DNA from: Pseudomonas sessilinigenes
GTDB lineage: Bacteria; Pseudomonadota; Gammaproteobacteria; Pseudomonadales; Pseudomonadaceae
NCBI RefSeq assembly: GCF_003850565.1
Contig: NZ_CP027706.1
Coordinates: 2,046,001-2,110,000 of the forward strand
Direction of reading: 5' to 3'
DNA length: 64,000 nt
Part shown: in pieces, positions 47,238 through 56,799 of the stretch
Numbering within the stretch: the first letter of the stretch is position 1
Layout of the letters: the number at the start of each line of letters is the position of its first letter
Translations under genes and position numbers: made by a program
The notes under the pieces: generated by a model
Database searches by the model: none
Told to the model about the DNA's origin: nothing
The model's input: the letters and a program-made list of their open reading frames with translations, nothing else

Positions 47238-48653
47238 TTAACGAATTTGTGGGCCGATGAATCGGCTCTTGGCTTCGATCTGGACGCTGTCATCATCGAT
47301 GTCCTTGAGGATGAATTTCACCTCGTTGGTGGTCGATGGCAGTTGGTCCGGAGCGATCGACAGCTCCGCTGGCATGCTGACGATGTCGCCAGCCACCACG
47401 TGGATTTCGCGCTTGCTCTGCAGCTTCAGGTCCGGCAGGCCGGTGGCGTCCAGTACATAGGTATGGTCGCGCTGGTCCTTGTTCATGATCTTCAGGCTGT
47501 AGACGTTCTCGATCCGGCCTTCGGCGTTCTCGCGGTAAAGGACTCGGTCCTTGCTGACGTCGAAGCCCACCAGGGAGCGCATGAAGAACGCGGTGACCAG
47601 CAGGCTGATCATGGCCAGCAGCACCAGGGCGTAGCCGATCAGGCGCGGACGCAGTTTATGGGTTTTCTGCCCCGAAAGGTTGTGTTCGGTGGTGTAGCTG
47701 ATGAGCCCGCGAGGGTAGTCCATCTTGTCCATGATGCTGTCGCAGGCGTCGATGCAGGCCGCGCAGCCGATGCACTCGATCTGCAGGCCGTCGCGGATAT
47801 CGATACCGGTCGGGCAGACCTGGACGCACATGGTGCAGTCGATGCAGTCGCCCAGACCCTGGGCCTTGTAGTCGGCGCCTTTCTTGCGTGGGCCGCGGCC
47901 TTCGCCACGGCGTGGGTCGTAGGACACGATCAGGGTGTCCTTGTCGAACATCACGCTCTGGAAGCGGGCGTAGGGGCACATGTAGATGCACACCTGCTCA
48001 CGCAGCCAGCCGGCGTTGCCGTAGGTGGCCAGGGTGAAGAAGCCGACCCAGAAATATGACCAGCCATCGGCCTGGCCGGTGAAGAAGTCGATGACCAGTT
48101 CGCGGATCGGCGAGAAGTAGCCGACGAAGGTCATGCCGGTGACGAAGCCGATCAGCAACCAGAGGCTGTGCTTGCTGAACTTGCGCAGGAACTTGTTGGC
48201 GCTCATCGGCGCCTTGTCCAGCTTGATGCGCTGGTTGCGGTCACCTTCGGTGACCTTTTCGCACCGCATGAAGATCCAGGTCCAGACGCTCTGCGGACAG
48301 GTATAGCCGCACCAGACACGCCCGGCGTAGACGGTGATGAAGAACAGGCCGAAGGCCGCGATGATCAGCATGCCCGATAGCAGGATGAAATCCTGGGGCC
48401 AGAAGGTGGCGCCGAAGATGAAGAACTTGCGTTCCGGCAGGTTCCACCAGACGGCCTGGTGGCCTCCCCAGTTGAGCCAGACGGTGCCGAAATACAGCAG
48501 GAACAGGCCGGCTCCGCCCACCATCCGCAAGTTGCGGAACAGGCCGGTGAAGGCGCGGGTGTAGATTTTTTCCCTGGAGGCGTAGAGGTCGACGCTTTTG
48601 CTGGCGTTTTTGGCAGGAGGGGTTACATCGTGTACAGGAATCTGATTGCTCAT
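47238..48653 (-). CDS. ccoG: CcoG, cbb3 oxidase accessory ferredoxin-type membrane protein
   Basis: A 471-residue membrane protein with about five helices and two 4Fe-4S motifs (CIDCTMCVQVCPTG and CIGCAACIDACD). It is thought to reduce copper for cbb3 assembly. The N-terminal WLNWGGHQAVWWNLPERKFFI and the C-terminal Ig-like periplasmic domain fit the family. ATG ATG at the start leaves 48656 as an alternative. It lies downstream of ccoP1, 352 bases away, so it probably has its own promoter. Confidence 0.92.
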   Translation of the reverse strand: MSNQIPVHDVTPPAKNASKSVDLYASREKIYTRAFTGLFRNLRMVGGAGLFLLYFGTVWLNWGGHQAVWWNLPERKFFIFGATFWPQDFILLSGMLIIAAFGLFFITVYAGRVWCGYTCPQSVWTWIFMRCEKVTEGDRNQRIKLDKAPMSANKFLRKFSKHSLWLLIGFVTGMTFVGYFSPIRELVIDFFTGQADGWSYFWVGFFTLATYGNAGWLREQVCIYMCPYARFQSVMFDKDTLIVSYDPRRGEGRGPRKKGADYKAQGLGDCIDCTMCVQVCPTGIDIRDGLQIECIGCAACIDACDSIMDKMDYPRGLISYTTEHNLSGQKTHKLRPRLIGYALVLLAMISLLVTAFFMRSLVGFDVSKDRVLYRENAEGRIENVYSLKIMNKDQRDHTYVLDATGLPDLKLQSKREIHVVAGDIVSMPAELSIAPDQLPSTTNEVKFILKDIDDDSVQIEAKSRFIGPQIR

Positions 48654-48656
48654 CAT

Positions 48657-49008
48657 TGCATCCCACGGCAGTGGAAAAACGCCTCGGTCAGTACGTGCCG
48701 ACCGGGGTCAGAAGGGTGTTGCAGTGGCGCAATGATACGCCTCTAGCTCCGTTGCAATGGTGCGACCTTTGGTCGCGTTGGGGGAAATCAATCGATGGTG
48801 TAGTGACCTGAATCAATTGACTTGTGGAGTATGGACTGTTTTGTTCCCGGTGCCTTTCGAATCTTGCACGGAGCAGCCAATGGCGCGGGGCAATTGTTGG
48901 TTCGGACGATTGTCCAGGTCGATGTCGGATAAGGGCAGCGCTTGAATAAAAACGGCCCCGCCAATGTGCATTGGCGGGGCCGTCGGGTGTTGCCTTCAAG
49001 CTTGGCGC
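48657..49008. other. Region between ccoG and ccoP1
   Basis: About 352 bases. It holds the ccoP1 terminator (48945-48982) and, beyond it, a stretch with no gene that probably carries the ccoG promoter. A TCAATTGA palindrome is near 48813-48820, but it lacks the four-base spacer of an Anr box. I see no RNA gene. Confidence 0.55.
48945..48982 (-). terminator. Terminator of the ccoNOQP-1 operon
   Basis: CGGCCCCGCCAATG (48953-48966) pairs with CATTGGCGGGGCCG (48969-48982). On the minus strand it is followed by TTTTTATTC, a strong rho-independent terminator 26 bases after ccoP1. Confidence 0.85.
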
Positions 49009-49986
49009 TTATTCGGCGTCAGCTTGCTTGGCACCGTGGGACAGGCTGTAGACATAAGCGGCCAGCAGGTGAACCTTGTCATTGCCTTGCAGTTGTTCCT
49101 GGGCAGGCATCACGCCCTGGCGACCGTGGCGAATGGTCTGCTGCAGCTGCGCAAAGCTCGAGCCGTAGATGAACGCTGCGGGGTGAGTCAGGTTAGGCGC
49201 GCCCATGGCTGGGGTGCCCTTGCCTTCCGGACCGTGGCAGACCGCGCAGTTGGCGGCGAACAGCTTCTGGCCATTGGCCGGGTCGGCCTTGATGCCTTCC
49301 GGCAGCTTGCGACCATCGAGGTTGGTCAGGACATAGGCGGCAACGTCGCTGACGCCTTGTTCCTTGATCACATCCACCCAGGCCGGCATCACGGCGTGAC
49401 GACCGCCCATGATGGTGGCCTTGATGGTTTCCGGCTCGCCGCCCCAGCGCCAGTCGGCGTCGGTCAGGTTAGGGAAGCCATAGGCGCCCTTGGCGTCGGA
49501 GCCGTGGCAGACCGAGCAGTTGGACGCGAACAGGCGGCCACCCATTTTCAGGGCTTGCGGATCCTTGGCGACTTCCTCGATCGGCATTGCAGCGTACTTG
49601 GCGAAGATCGGGCCGAACTTGGCGTCGGAGCGGGCCATTTCCTTTTCCCACTCGTGCACGCCGGTCCAGCCGGACTGGCCGTTGGCGAATGCTGTCTGCT
49701 TCTCGTTATCGAGATAGTTGTAGCCCGGCAGGACGCCTTTCCAGTTGCCCAGGCCCGGGTACAGCACCAGGTAACCCAGGGCGAAGACGATGGTGCCGAC
49801 GAACAGCATGAACCACCATTTGGGCAGTGGGTTGTCGTACTCCTCGATCCCGTCGAAGGAGTGGCCGACCGTCTCGTCGGTCTGCTCGGCGCGCTGGCCC
49901 TTGCGGGTCGACAGCAGCAGCCAGGTCAAGGCGAAGATGGTACCCAGACTGAGGACTGTGACGTACAGACTCCAGAACGTAGTCAT
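49009..49986 (-). CDS. ccoP: cbb3 oxidase dihaem cytochrome c subunit 1
   Basis: A 325-residue CcoP with two membrane helices (about 5-26 and 57-80) and two cytochrome c domains, each with one CxxCH (CSVCH and CAVCH). It passes electrons to CcoO/CcoN. It differs from the second copy (52720) by extra residues in the loop after the second helix ([16 protein letters not shown]). Its start overlaps the ccoQ1 stop by four bases. Copy 1 has a strong terminator just after it. Confidence 0.95.
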   Translation of the reverse strand: MTTFWSLYVTVLSLGTIFALTWLLLSTRKGQRAEQTDETVGHSFDGIEEYDNPLPKWWFMLFVGTIVFALGYLVLYPGLGNWKGVLPGYNYLDNEKQTAFANGQSGWTGVHEWEKEMARSDAKFGPIFAKYAAMPIEEVAKDPQALKMGGRLFASNCSVCHGSDAKGAYGFPNLTDADWRWGGEPETIKATIMGGRHAVMPAWVDVIKEQGVSDVAAYVLTNLDGRKLPEGIKADPANGQKLFAANCAVCHGPEGKGTPAMGAPNLTHPAAFIYGSSFAQLQQTIRHGRQGVMPAQEQLQGNDKVHLLAAYVYSLSHGAKQADAE

Positions 49987-50168
49987 TCTTTGTTACTCCT
50001 AGAAGCTTGCTCGACGTGCTTGATGGCGTCGGGATCATCCGCGAACGGCAGCAAGGTCGCGTCTTCAAACTCGGACTTGCGCTTGGGACTGAATACCCAC
50101 AGTGCCAGGCCGACGAAGGCCACCATCACGACGAGGGTGCCCAGGCCACGAATCATCCCGATATCCAT
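49983..50168 (-). CDS. ccoQ: cbb3 oxidase small subunit 1
   Basis: A 61-residue CcoQ with one membrane helix (about 7-26, [18 protein letters not shown]) followed by the family motif [19 protein letters not shown]. It helps keep the cbb3 complex stable. It lies five bases after ccoO1 and overlaps ccoP1 by four bases. Confidence 0.9.
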   Translation of the reverse strand: MDIGMIRGLGTLVVMVAFVGLALWVFSPKRKSEFEDATLLPFADDPDAIKHVEQASRSNKE

Positions 50169-50173
50169 CTAGA

Positions 50174-50782
50174 TCACCGTTTGCTTTTGATGATGGTGCC
50201 CAGGCCTTGCAGATAGGCCACCAGCGCGTCCATTTCGGTCTTGCCCTTCACAGCATCCTTGGCACCGGCGATGTCTTCATCGGTGTAGGGAACGCCGAGC
50301 GTGCGCAGGACTTCCATTTTTTTCGCGGTGTCTTTGCCGTCGAGCTTGTTTTCTACGAGGAACGGATAGGCCGGCATTTTCGACTCGGGGACAACGTTGC
50401 GCGGGTTGTACAAGTGCGCGCGTTGCCAGTCATCGGAGTAGCGGCCGCCGACGCGGGCCAGGTCAGGGCCGGTGCGCTTGGAACCCCACAGGAATGGGTG
50501 ATCCCAGACGCTTTCACCAGCGACCGAATAGTGGCCATAACGTTCGGTTTCGGCACGGAACGGACGGATCATCTGCGAGTGGCAGCCGACACAGCCGTTG
50601 GCGATGTACACATCACGACCTTCCAGTTCCAGCGCGGTGCGTGGCTTCATGCCTTCCACCGGCTTGTTGGTGACGTCCTGGAAGAACAGCGGGACGATCT
50701 GGGTCAGGCCGCCGATACTGACGGCGATGACCATGAAGAAGGCCAGTAGGCCAATGTTCTTCTCGACTACTTCATGCTTCAT
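50174..50782 (-). CDS. ccoO: cbb3 oxidase monohaem cytochrome c subunit 1
   Basis: A 202-residue CcoO: an N-terminal membrane anchor (about 12-32) and a single cytochrome c domain with CVGCH. The protein is nearly identical to copy 2 in the middle ([20 protein letters not shown]), but copy 2 has CVQCH at the haem site. The ATG overlaps the ccoN1 stop (TGATG), indicating coupled translation. Confidence 0.95.
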   Translation of the reverse strand: MKHEVVEKNIGLLAFFMVIAVSIGGLTQIVPLFFQDVTNKPVEGMKPRTALELEGRDVYIANGCVGCHSQMIRPFRAETERYGHYSVAGESVWDHPFLWGSKRTGPDLARVGGRYSDDWQRAHLYNPRNVVPESKMPAYPFLVENKLDGKDTAKKMEVLRTLGVPYTDEDIAGAKDAVKGKTEMDALVAYLQGLGTIIKSKR

Positions 50783-52224
50783 CAGTGAGCTCCAACTACA
50801 GCGATCTGAGCAGCGGCTTCAGCTTCAGCCGGGTTAGAGGCGCGAACGGTGCGGAACACGTTGTACGCCATGATCAGCATGCCGCCGGCGAAGAACGCGC
50901 CGCCCAGGGCGCGAACGATGAAGCCCGGGTGGCTGGCTTGCAGCGCTTCGACGAAGGAGTAGGTGAGGGTGCCGTCATCGTTGATTGCACGCCACATCAG
51001 GCCCTGGGTGATGCCGTTGACCCACATCGAGGCGATGTAGAGCACGGTACCGATGGTAGCCAGCCAGAAGTGGGTATTGATCAGGCCGATGCTGTGCATC
51101 TGCTGACGACCGAAGACTTTCGGGATCAGGTGGTACAGGGCGCCGATCGAAATCATCGCTACCCAGCCCAGGGCGCCGGCGTGTACGTGGCCGATGGTCC
51201 AGTCGGTGTAGTGGGACAGCGAGTTGACGGTCTTGATGGCCATCATCGGGCCTTCGAAGGTCGACATGCCGTAGAACGCCAGGGATACCACCAGGAACCG
51301 CAGGATCGGGTCGGTGCGCAGCTTATGCCAGGCGCCCGAGAGGGTCATCATGCCGTTGATCATGCCGCCCCAGCTCGGAGCCAGCAGGATGATCGACATG
51401 GCCATGCCCAGGGACTGGGCCCAGTCCGGCAGCGCGGTGTAGTGCAGGTGGTGCGGACCGGCCCAGATGTACAGGGTGATCAGCGCCCAGAAGTGCACGA
51501 TGGACAGGCGATAGGAGTAGATCGGACGCTCGGCCTGCTTGGGTACGAAGTAGTACATCATCCCCAGGAAGCCGGTGGTCAGGAAGAAGCCCACGGCGTT
51601 GTGGCCGTACCACCACTGGATCATCGCGTCGGTCGCACCGGCGTAGGCCGAGTAGGACTTGAAGAAGCTGACCGGCAGGGAGGCGTGGTTGACGATGTGC
51701 AGCATCGCGGTCACCACGATGAAGGCACCGTAGAACCAGTTGCCCACGTAGATGTGCTTGGTCTTGCGCTTGGTGATGGTGCCGAAGAACACCAGGCCGT
51801 AGGTGACCCACACAATCGCCAGCAGGATAGCCAGGGGCCATTCCAGTTCGGCGTATTCCTTGGTGGTGGTGTAACCCAGGGGCAGGGTCACGATGGCACC
51901 GACGATCACCGCTTGCCATCCCCAGAAGGTGAAGGCCGCAAGGCTGTCGGAAATCAGTCGCGTCTGGCAGGTTCGCTGCACGACATAGTAAGAGGTGGCA
52001 AACAATGCACATCCACCGAAGGCGAAGATCACCAGGTTGGTGTGCAGCGGGCGCAGGCGTCCAAACGTCGTCCACGGCAGACCGAAGTTCAACTCCGGCC
52101 ATACCAGTTGCGAGGCGATGAAGACACCGAGCCCCATGCCAAGGATCCCCCAGACCACCGTCATGATGGCGAACTGGCGGACTACCTTATAGTTATAAGC
52201 AGTCGGACTGATTGCTGTGCTCAT
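50782..52224 (-). CDS. ccoN: cbb3 cytochrome oxidase catalytic subunit 1
   Basis: A 480-residue CcoN, the haem b/b3 and CuB catalytic subunit that reduces oxygen to water and pumps protons. It has about 12 membrane helices with the conserved [28 protein letters not shown] and [10 protein letters not shown] histidine regions. The start at 52224 ([17 protein letters not shown]) fits; upstream in-frame codons do not. By order next to ccoG it corresponds to the P. aeruginosa cco1 set, which is known as the more constitutive copy. A degenerate Anr-like dyad lies at 52310-52323. Confidence 0.96.
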   Translation of the reverse strand: MSTAISPTAYNYKVVRQFAIMTVVWGILGMGLGVFIASQLVWPELNFGLPWTTFGRLRPLHTNLVIFAFGGCALFATSYYVVQRTCQTRLISDSLAAFTFWGWQAVIVGAIVTLPLGYTTTKEYAELEWPLAILLAIVWVTYGLVFFGTITKRKTKHIYVGNWFYGAFIVVTAMLHIVNHASLPVSFFKSYSAYAGATDAMIQWWYGHNAVGFFLTTGFLGMMYYFVPKQAERPIYSYRLSIVHFWALITLYIWAGPHHLHYTALPDWAQSLGMAMSIILLAPSWGGMINGMMTLSGAWHKLRTDPILRFLVVSLAFYGMSTFEGPMMAIKTVNSLSHYTDWTIGHVHAGALGWVAMISIGALYHLIPKVFGRQQMHSIGLINTHFWLATIGTVLYIASMWVNGITQGLMWRAINDDGTLTYSFVEALQASHPGFIVRALGGAFFAGGMLIMAYNVFRTVRASNPAEAEAAAQIAVVGAH

Positions 52225-52719
52225 TCTAAGGTTCCACGGTTTGGGTGTTTTATTAGGGATAAAAATCGGTCGCAAGTATGGAGAAAGCAGGGGGTCATTG
52301 CAACGCGCCATGACCTGCGTCAATGCGTTCCATGCCTGATTCTGCGGCCTTTCCCTATGCCGAGTAGGGACAAAAAATGCCCTCGGACAAAATGTCGCAG
52401 CGGGTAAAAAACTCGAGCTATCGAGTTACTTGTAACCGAGTGTGTTGAAGCCCATTGATCAACTGACAGGTGGTCATCGAGTCGACAGCCGGTATAAACC
52501 AGCCCTTACGGCCTGTCATCGGACAAAAGCTTTCGAATGTCACGAATGGATCGGTCAGCGAGCGATCTGTGCCAGCCTATTTGCGAATAAGCCTAGACCT
52601 GATTCGGATCGGTGCAAACGTGGCGGGGGAGGAGGGTGCGACACTTGGTCGCAAAGAAGCAGAGGGGAAGTTTGAAGCGGCAAGCTGCAAGTGAAGACTC
52701 GCAGCTTGCCGTTGATCTT
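52225..52719. other. Region between the two cco operons
   Basis: About 495 bases without a supported gene. It should hold the ccoN1 promoter; ATGAC-CTGC-GTCAA at 52310-52323 is a degenerate Anr-like dyad. Near the ccoP2 end are CAAGCTGCAAG-type repeats (52678-52711). TTGATCAA is a palindrome at about 52456-52463. I see no RNA gene. Confidence 0.55.
52310..52323. promoter_or_regulatory. Degenerate Anr-like dyad before ccoN1
   Basis: ATGAC-CTGC-GTCAA (minus strand TTGAC-GCAG-GTCAT) has the half-site symmetry of an Anr/FNR box, but two positions differ from TTGAT-N4-ATCAA in the right half. It ends 86 bases before the ccoN1 start codon. Confidence 0.3.
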
Positions 52720-52740
52720 TTACTTGTCGCTTGCAGCTTG
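52678..52740. repeat. Inverted CAAGCTGCAAG repeats over the ccoP2 stop
   Basis: CGGCAAGCTGC (52678-52688) pairs with GCAGCTTGCCG (52701-52711), and CAAGCTGCAAG (52681-52691) with CTTGCAGCTTG (52730-52740). The third copy lies inside the last codons of ccoP2 (its QAAS tail), so the gene ends within the repeat. The nearest hairpin could act as an end-of-message structure. Confidence 0.6.
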
Positions 52741-53667
52741 AGGCTTGTTGCTGCTGTTGTGGGACAGGCTGTAGACGTAGGCTGCCAGCAGTTGCACCTT
52801 GTCATTGCCGAGCAGTTCGCTCTGCGCAGGCATGTGACCCTGGCGACCGTGGCGGATGGTCTGTTGCAACTGGGCCAGGCTGGTGCCGTAGATGAAGCCG
52901 GCTGGTTGGGTCAGGTCAGGCGCGCCCATGATGGCGGTGCCCTTGCCATTCGCACCGTGGCAAGCCACACAGGTGGTGCTGAAGGCTTGCTGGCCGGCTA
53001 CCAGGTCGGCGTCGTTATCGGCTGGCAGCGGCAGGCCGGCCAGTTCATGACGTACATAGGCAGCGACGTTCTTCACCCCGTCTTCCTTGAGCACTTCACC
53101 CCAAGCCGGCATGGCGGCCATGCGGCCGCCCATGATGGTGGCCTTGATGGTGTCGGCATCGCCGCCCCAGCGCCAGTTGTCGTCAGCCAGGTTGGGGAAG
53201 CCGAAGGCACCCTTGGCGTCGGAGCCGTGGCAGACCGAGCAGTTGGAGGCAAACAGGCGTCCGCCCATTTTCAGCGCTTGTGGGTCCTTGGCCACTTCTT
53301 CAACGGGCATGGCAGCGAATTTGGCGAAGATCGGACCAAACTTCACGTCCGCCTTGGCCATTTCCTTTTCCCATTCCTTGTTCTGGGTCCAGCCGTCCTC
53401 ATAGCCCGGCAGGACGCCTTTCCAGTTGCCCAGGCCCGGGTAGAGGATCAGGTAGCCCACGGAAAATACCAGGGTGCCGGCGAACAGCAGGAACCACCAT
53501 TGCGGCAGGGGGTTGTCATACTCCTCGATGCCATCGAACGCGTGCCCCATGGTCTGGTCCACGCTGCCCTTGGTTTCACCCTTGCGGGTGCCGACCAGCA
53601 GCCAGGTCAGGCCGATCAGGCTGCCGATGGTCAGTACGCAGATCCACGTACTCCAGAAGGTGGTCAT
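52720..53667 (-). CDS. ccoP: cbb3 oxidase dihaem cytochrome c subunit 2
   Basis: A 315-residue CcoP of the second operon: two membrane helices and two haem c motifs (CSVCH and CVACH). It is shorter than copy 1 in the loop after the second helix ([13 protein letters not shown]). Its last codons lie in a repeat (52730-52740), giving the tail [13 protein letters not shown], unlike copy 1. The start overlaps ccoQ2 by four bases. Confidence 0.95.
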   Translation of the reverse strand: MTTFWSTWICVLTIGSLIGLTWLLVGTRKGETKGSVDQTMGHAFDGIEEYDNPLPQWWFLLFAGTLVFSVGYLILYPGLGNWKGVLPGYEDGWTQNKEWEKEMAKADVKFGPIFAKFAAMPVEEVAKDPQALKMGGRLFASNCSVCHGSDAKGAFGFPNLADDNWRWGGDADTIKATIMGGRMAAMPAWGEVLKEDGVKNVAAYVRHELAGLPLPADNDADLVAGQQAFSTTCVACHGANGKGTAIMGAPDLTQPAGFIYGTSLAQLQQTIRHGRQGHMPAQSELLGNDKVQLLAAYVYSLSHNSSNKPQAASDK

Positions 53668-53894
53668 GGCCGAATGCTCCTTGTTACAGGCTCTTGAGGT
53701 TGAGCGTCATCTGATGGTTGACCGGCGTGCGCCGTGCCCGGTGCCGGATCGTCGGCGAAGGGCAGCAAGCGTGCCTGGGCAAACTCGGGGTTGCGTTTGG
53801 CGTTGAAGACCCAGATCGACAGGCCGACAAAGGCGATCATCACCACCAGGGTCCCGAGCCCGCGGATCATGCCGCTATCGAGTTCAAAACCCAT
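53664..53894 (-). CDS. ccoQ: cbb3 oxidase small subunit 2
   Basis: A 76-residue CcoQ with one membrane helix (about 12-30, [17 protein letters not shown]) and the family motif [15 protein letters not shown], then a longer Pro/Gln-rich tail than copy 1. It lies three bases after ccoO2. Confidence 0.88.
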   Translation of the reverse strand: MGFELDSGMIRGLGTLVVMIAFVGLSIWVFNAKRNPEFAQARLLPFADDPAPGTAHAGQPSDDAQPQEPVTRSIRP

Positions 53895-53897
53895 GGC

Positions 53898-54506
53898 TCA
53901 CCTCTTGCTCTTGATCGAAGTGCCAAGCACTTGCAGGTAGGCCACCAGGGCGTCGATTTCAGTCTTGCCCTTGAGCGAGGCGGTGGCACCGGCGATGTCT
54001 TCGTCGGTGTAAGGCACGCCCAGGGTGCGCATGACCTTGAGCTTGGTTTCGGTATGGCTGCTGTCCACCGGAGCGGTCACCAGCCATGGGTAGGCCGGCA
54101 TCTTCGACTCGGGCACGACGTTGCGCGGGTTGTACAGGTGCGCACGGTGCCAGTCATCGGAGTAGCGGCCGCCGACACGGGCCAGGTCCGGACCGGTACG
54201 CTTGGAACCCCACAGGAATGGGTGGTCCCAGACGCTCTCACCGGCTACCGAATAGTGGCCGTAGCGCTCGGTCTCGGCGCGGAAGGGGCGGACCATCTGC
54301 GAGTGGCACTGTACGCAGCCTTCGCGAATGTAGATGTCGCGGCCTTCGAGTTGCAGCGCGGTATAGGGCTTCATGCCTTCCACCGGCTTGTTGGTGACGT
54401 CCTGGAAGAACAGCGGGACGATCTGGGTCAGACCGCCGATGCTCACCGCGAAGATCATCAGCAGCATGAGCAGGCCGACGTTTTTCTCAATCGTTTCGTG
54501 TTTCAT
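53898..54506 (-). CDS. ccoO: cbb3 oxidase monohaem cytochrome c subunit 2
   Basis: A 202-residue CcoO with an N-terminal anchor helix and one haem c motif, CVQCH. The start at 54506 ([13 protein letters not shown]) matches copy 1; earlier codons in frame do not. It lies ten bases after ccoN2. Confidence 0.95.
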   Translation of the reverse strand: MKHETIEKNVGLLMLLMIFAVSIGGLTQIVPLFFQDVTNKPVEGMKPYTALQLEGRDIYIREGCVQCHSQMVRPFRAETERYGHYSVAGESVWDHPFLWGSKRTGPDLARVGGRYSDDWHRAHLYNPRNVVPESKMPAYPWLVTAPVDSSHTETKLKVMRTLGVPYTDEDIAGATASLKGKTEIDALVAYLQVLGTSIKSKR

Positions 54507-54516
54507 GGCGGACTCC

Positions 54517-55941
54517 TCAGGCCATCTGCGCTGCAGCGTTGACTTCGGCTGGCACCGCGGCACGCACGGTGCGCCAGGTGTTGTAGGCCATCAGGAGCAT
54601 GCCGCTGAGGAAGATCGCACCACCTACCAGTCGTACGATGAAGCCTGGGTGGCTGGCCACCAGGGTTTCGACGAAGGAGTAGGTGAGGGTGCCGTCTTCG
54701 TTGACCGCACGCCACATCAGGCCCTGGGCGATACCGTTGACCCACATCGAGGCGATGTAGAGCACGGTGCCGATGGTTGCCAGCCAGAAGTGGGTGTTGA
54801 TCAGGCCGATGCTGTGCATCTGCTCGCGGCCGAAGACTTTCGGGATCAGGTGGTACAGGGCGCCGATGGAGATCATCGCTACCCAGCCCAGGGCGCCGGC
54901 GTGTACGTGGCCGATGGTCCAGTCGGTGTAGTGGGAGAGTGCGTTGACGGTCTTGATGGCCATCATCGGGCCTTCGAAGGTCGACATGCCGTAGAACGCC
55001 AGGGATACCACCAGGAACCGCAGGATCGGGTCGCTGCGCAGCTTATGCCAGGCCCCCGAGAGGGTCATCATGCCGTTGATCATGCCGCCCCAGCTCGGAG
55101 CCAGGAGGATCAGCGACATGACCATGCCCAGGGATTGGGCCCAGTCCGGCAGTGCGGTGTAGTGCAGGTGGTGCGGACCGGCCCAGATGTACAGGGTGAT
55201 CAGTGCCCAGAAGTGCACGATGGACAGGCGATAGGAGTACACCGGGCGCTCGGCCTGCTTGGGCACGAAGTAGTACATCATCCCCAGGAAGCCTGCCGTC
55301 AGGAAGAAGCCCACGGCGTTGTGGCCGTACCACCATTGCACCATGGCGTCGGTCGCACCGGCATACAGCGAGTAGGACTTGGTCAGGCTGACTGGCACCT
55401 CCAGGTTGTTGACGATATGCAGGATGGCCACAGTGATGATGAAGCCACCGAAGAACCAGTTGCCGACATAGATATGCTTGGTTTTACGCTGGGCCAGGGT
55501 GCCGAAGAACACGATGGCATACGCGACCCAGACAATGGTGATCAGGATATCGATCGGCCATTCCAGTTCGGCGTATTCCTTGGAGCTGGTGTAGCCCAGT
55601 GGCAGGCTGATAGCCGCCAACAGGATCACCAGTTGCCAGCCCCAGAAGCAGAACGCGGCGATCTTCGGCGCGAACAGGGTGGTCTGGCAGGTACGTTGTA
55701 CCGAATAGAACGAGCTGGCGAACAGTGCACAGCCACCGAAAGCGAAAATCACCGCGTTGGTGTGCAAGGGCCGCAGGCGACCGAAGCTGGTCCACGGTAG
55801 ATCGAAGTTAAGTTCGGGCCACACCAACTGGGCTGCGAGAAAAACCCCGAGCCCCATGCCGACGATGCCCCACACCACCGTCATAATGGCGAATTGGCGG
55901 ACCACCTTGTAGTTGTAGGCGGTACTGATAGAAGTGTTCAT
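54517..55941 (-). CDS. ccoN: cbb3 cytochrome oxidase catalytic subunit 2
   Basis: A 474-residue CcoN. Most helices are nearly identical to copy 1, including all haem and CuB histidine regions, while the N-terminal third and the C-terminal tail differ. The start at 55941 ([16 protein letters not shown]) fits the family. A perfect Anr box lies 125 bases upstream (56066-56079), so this is probably the low-oxygen-induced copy, as for cco2 in P. aeruginosa. First gene of ccoNOQP-2. Confidence 0.96.
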   Translation of the reverse strand: MNTSISTAYNYKVVRQFAIMTVVWGIVGMGLGVFLAAQLVWPELNFDLPWTSFGRLRPLHTNAVIFAFGGCALFASSFYSVQRTCQTTLFAPKIAAFCFWGWQLVILLAAISLPLGYTSSKEYAELEWPIDILITIVWVAYAIVFFGTLAQRKTKHIYVGNWFFGGFIITVAILHIVNNLEVPVSLTKSYSLYAGATDAMVQWWYGHNAVGFFLTAGFLGMMYYFVPKQAERPVYSYRLSIVHFWALITLYIWAGPHHLHYTALPDWAQSLGMVMSLILLAPSWGGMINGMMTLSGAWHKLRSDPILRFLVVSLAFYGMSTFEGPMMAIKTVNALSHYTDWTIGHVHAGALGWVAMISIGALYHLIPKVFGREQMHSIGLINTHFWLATIGTVLYIASMWVNGIAQGLMWRAVNEDGTLTYSFVETLVASHPGFIVRLVGGAIFLSGMLLMAYNTWRTVRAAVPAEVNAAAQMA

Positions 55942-56040
55942 GGTTCCCCATCCACGGTTCAGCTGAAGTGAAAGCGACTGCGCGAGGCGGTATGCGTCCA
56001 CTTCGTCTGGAGTTATAGGCAGACTAAAAGCGAGGCAAGC

Positions 56041-56736
56041 ATGAGCAATGAGCACAAGGCCAGTATTGACGGGGATCAATGGGGGCAGTGCGTGCAGGAC
56101 CGGGGCTGGCTGTGGGAGACCGCTTGTGGCGTCGTGCCGCAGGAGGCGCCGACGCTGATCCTGGCGCATGGCGCCGGTGCACCAATGGACAGCGCGTTCA
56201 TGGGCGATATTGCCGTACGCCTTGCCAGGCATGGCGTGAATGTCTTGCGTTTCGAATTTCCATACATGGCGCAACGACGCCTCGATGGTGGCAAGCGCCC
56301 TCCCAACCCGGCCCCCAAACTCTTGGAGTGCTGGCGTGAGGTGTATGCCGCGGTGCGACCTTATGTCACCGGAAGGTTGGCGGTCGGAGGCAAGTCCATG
56401 GGGGGACGCATGGCCAGTTTGCTGGCCGATGAGCTACAGGCCGATGCCCTGGTCTGCCTGGGGTATCCCTTCTATGCCGCTGGCAAGCCCGAGAAGCCAC
56501 GGGTGGCGCATCTGGCGAGCCTGGCCACGCCAACGCTGATCGTGCAGGGGGAGCGCGATGCCCTGGGCAATCGCCAGGCGGTGGAGGGCTACGCGTTGGC
56601 GCCAAGCATCGAGCTGTGCTGGTTGTCGGCGGCAGATCATGACCTAAAGCCCCTGAAGGCATCCGGACATACCCACGAAGAGCATCTTGAGTCCACGGCA
56701 TGCCGGGTCGCTGGATTCCTCCGGGGGCAGGGGTAA
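56041..56736 (+). CDS. Alpha/beta-fold hydrolase
   Basis: A 231-residue alpha/beta hydrolase of the KANL3/Tex30-like group. [13 protein letters not shown] near residue 40 forms the oxyanion side, [11 protein letters not shown] at about 118 holds the nucleophile Ser, and D and H follow in QGERDALGN and SAADHDLKP. The substrate is not known. GAGG lies just before the ATG. It is divergent from ccoN2; an Anr box lies inside its first 13 codons, so micro-oxic control of one gene may affect the other. Followed by a strong terminator. Confidence 0.82.
   Translation: MSNEHKASIDGDQWGQCVQDRGWLWETACGVVPQEAPTLILAHGAGAPMDSAFMGDIAVRLARHGVNVLRFEFPYMAQRRLDGGKRPPNPAPKLLECWREVYAAVRPYVTGRLAVGGKSMGGRMASLLADELQADALVCLGYPFYAAGKPEKPRVAHLASLATPTLIVQGERDALGNRQAVEGYALAPSIELCWLSAADHDLKPLKASGHTHEEHLESTACRVAGFLRGQG
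56066..56079 (-). promoter_or_regulatory. Anr/FNR box for ccoN2, inside the hydrolase gene
   Basis: TTGAC-GGGG-ATCAA is a perfect match to the TTGAN-N4-ATCAA Anr consensus. It lies within codons 9-13 of the divergent hydrolase gene, 125 bases upstream of the ccoN2 ATG. An Anr-activated start near 56031 would give a leader of about 90 bases. Confidence 0.8.
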
Positions 56737-56750
56737 GGATTGTCGGGCAA

Positions 56751-56782
56751 AAAAAACCGGAAGCAGCGGCTTCCGGTTTTTT
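56751..56782. terminator. Bidirectional terminator between hydrolase and aer
   Basis: CCGGAAGC (56757-56764) pairs with GCTTCCGG (56769-56776), flanked by A's on the left and T's on the right. It can end both the hydrolase and the convergent aer transcripts. Confidence 0.9.
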
Positions 56783-56799
56783 ATTGCCTGGCCCTGGGC

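Noticed and set aside
48813..48820. TCAATTGA palindrome near ccoG considered as an Anr site
   Set aside because: The half-sites abut with no four-base spacer.
50785..52407. 540-residue open frame opposite ccoN1
   Set aside because: Antisense shadow of a conserved gene; a similar frame appears opposite ccoN2, as expected from sequence similarity.
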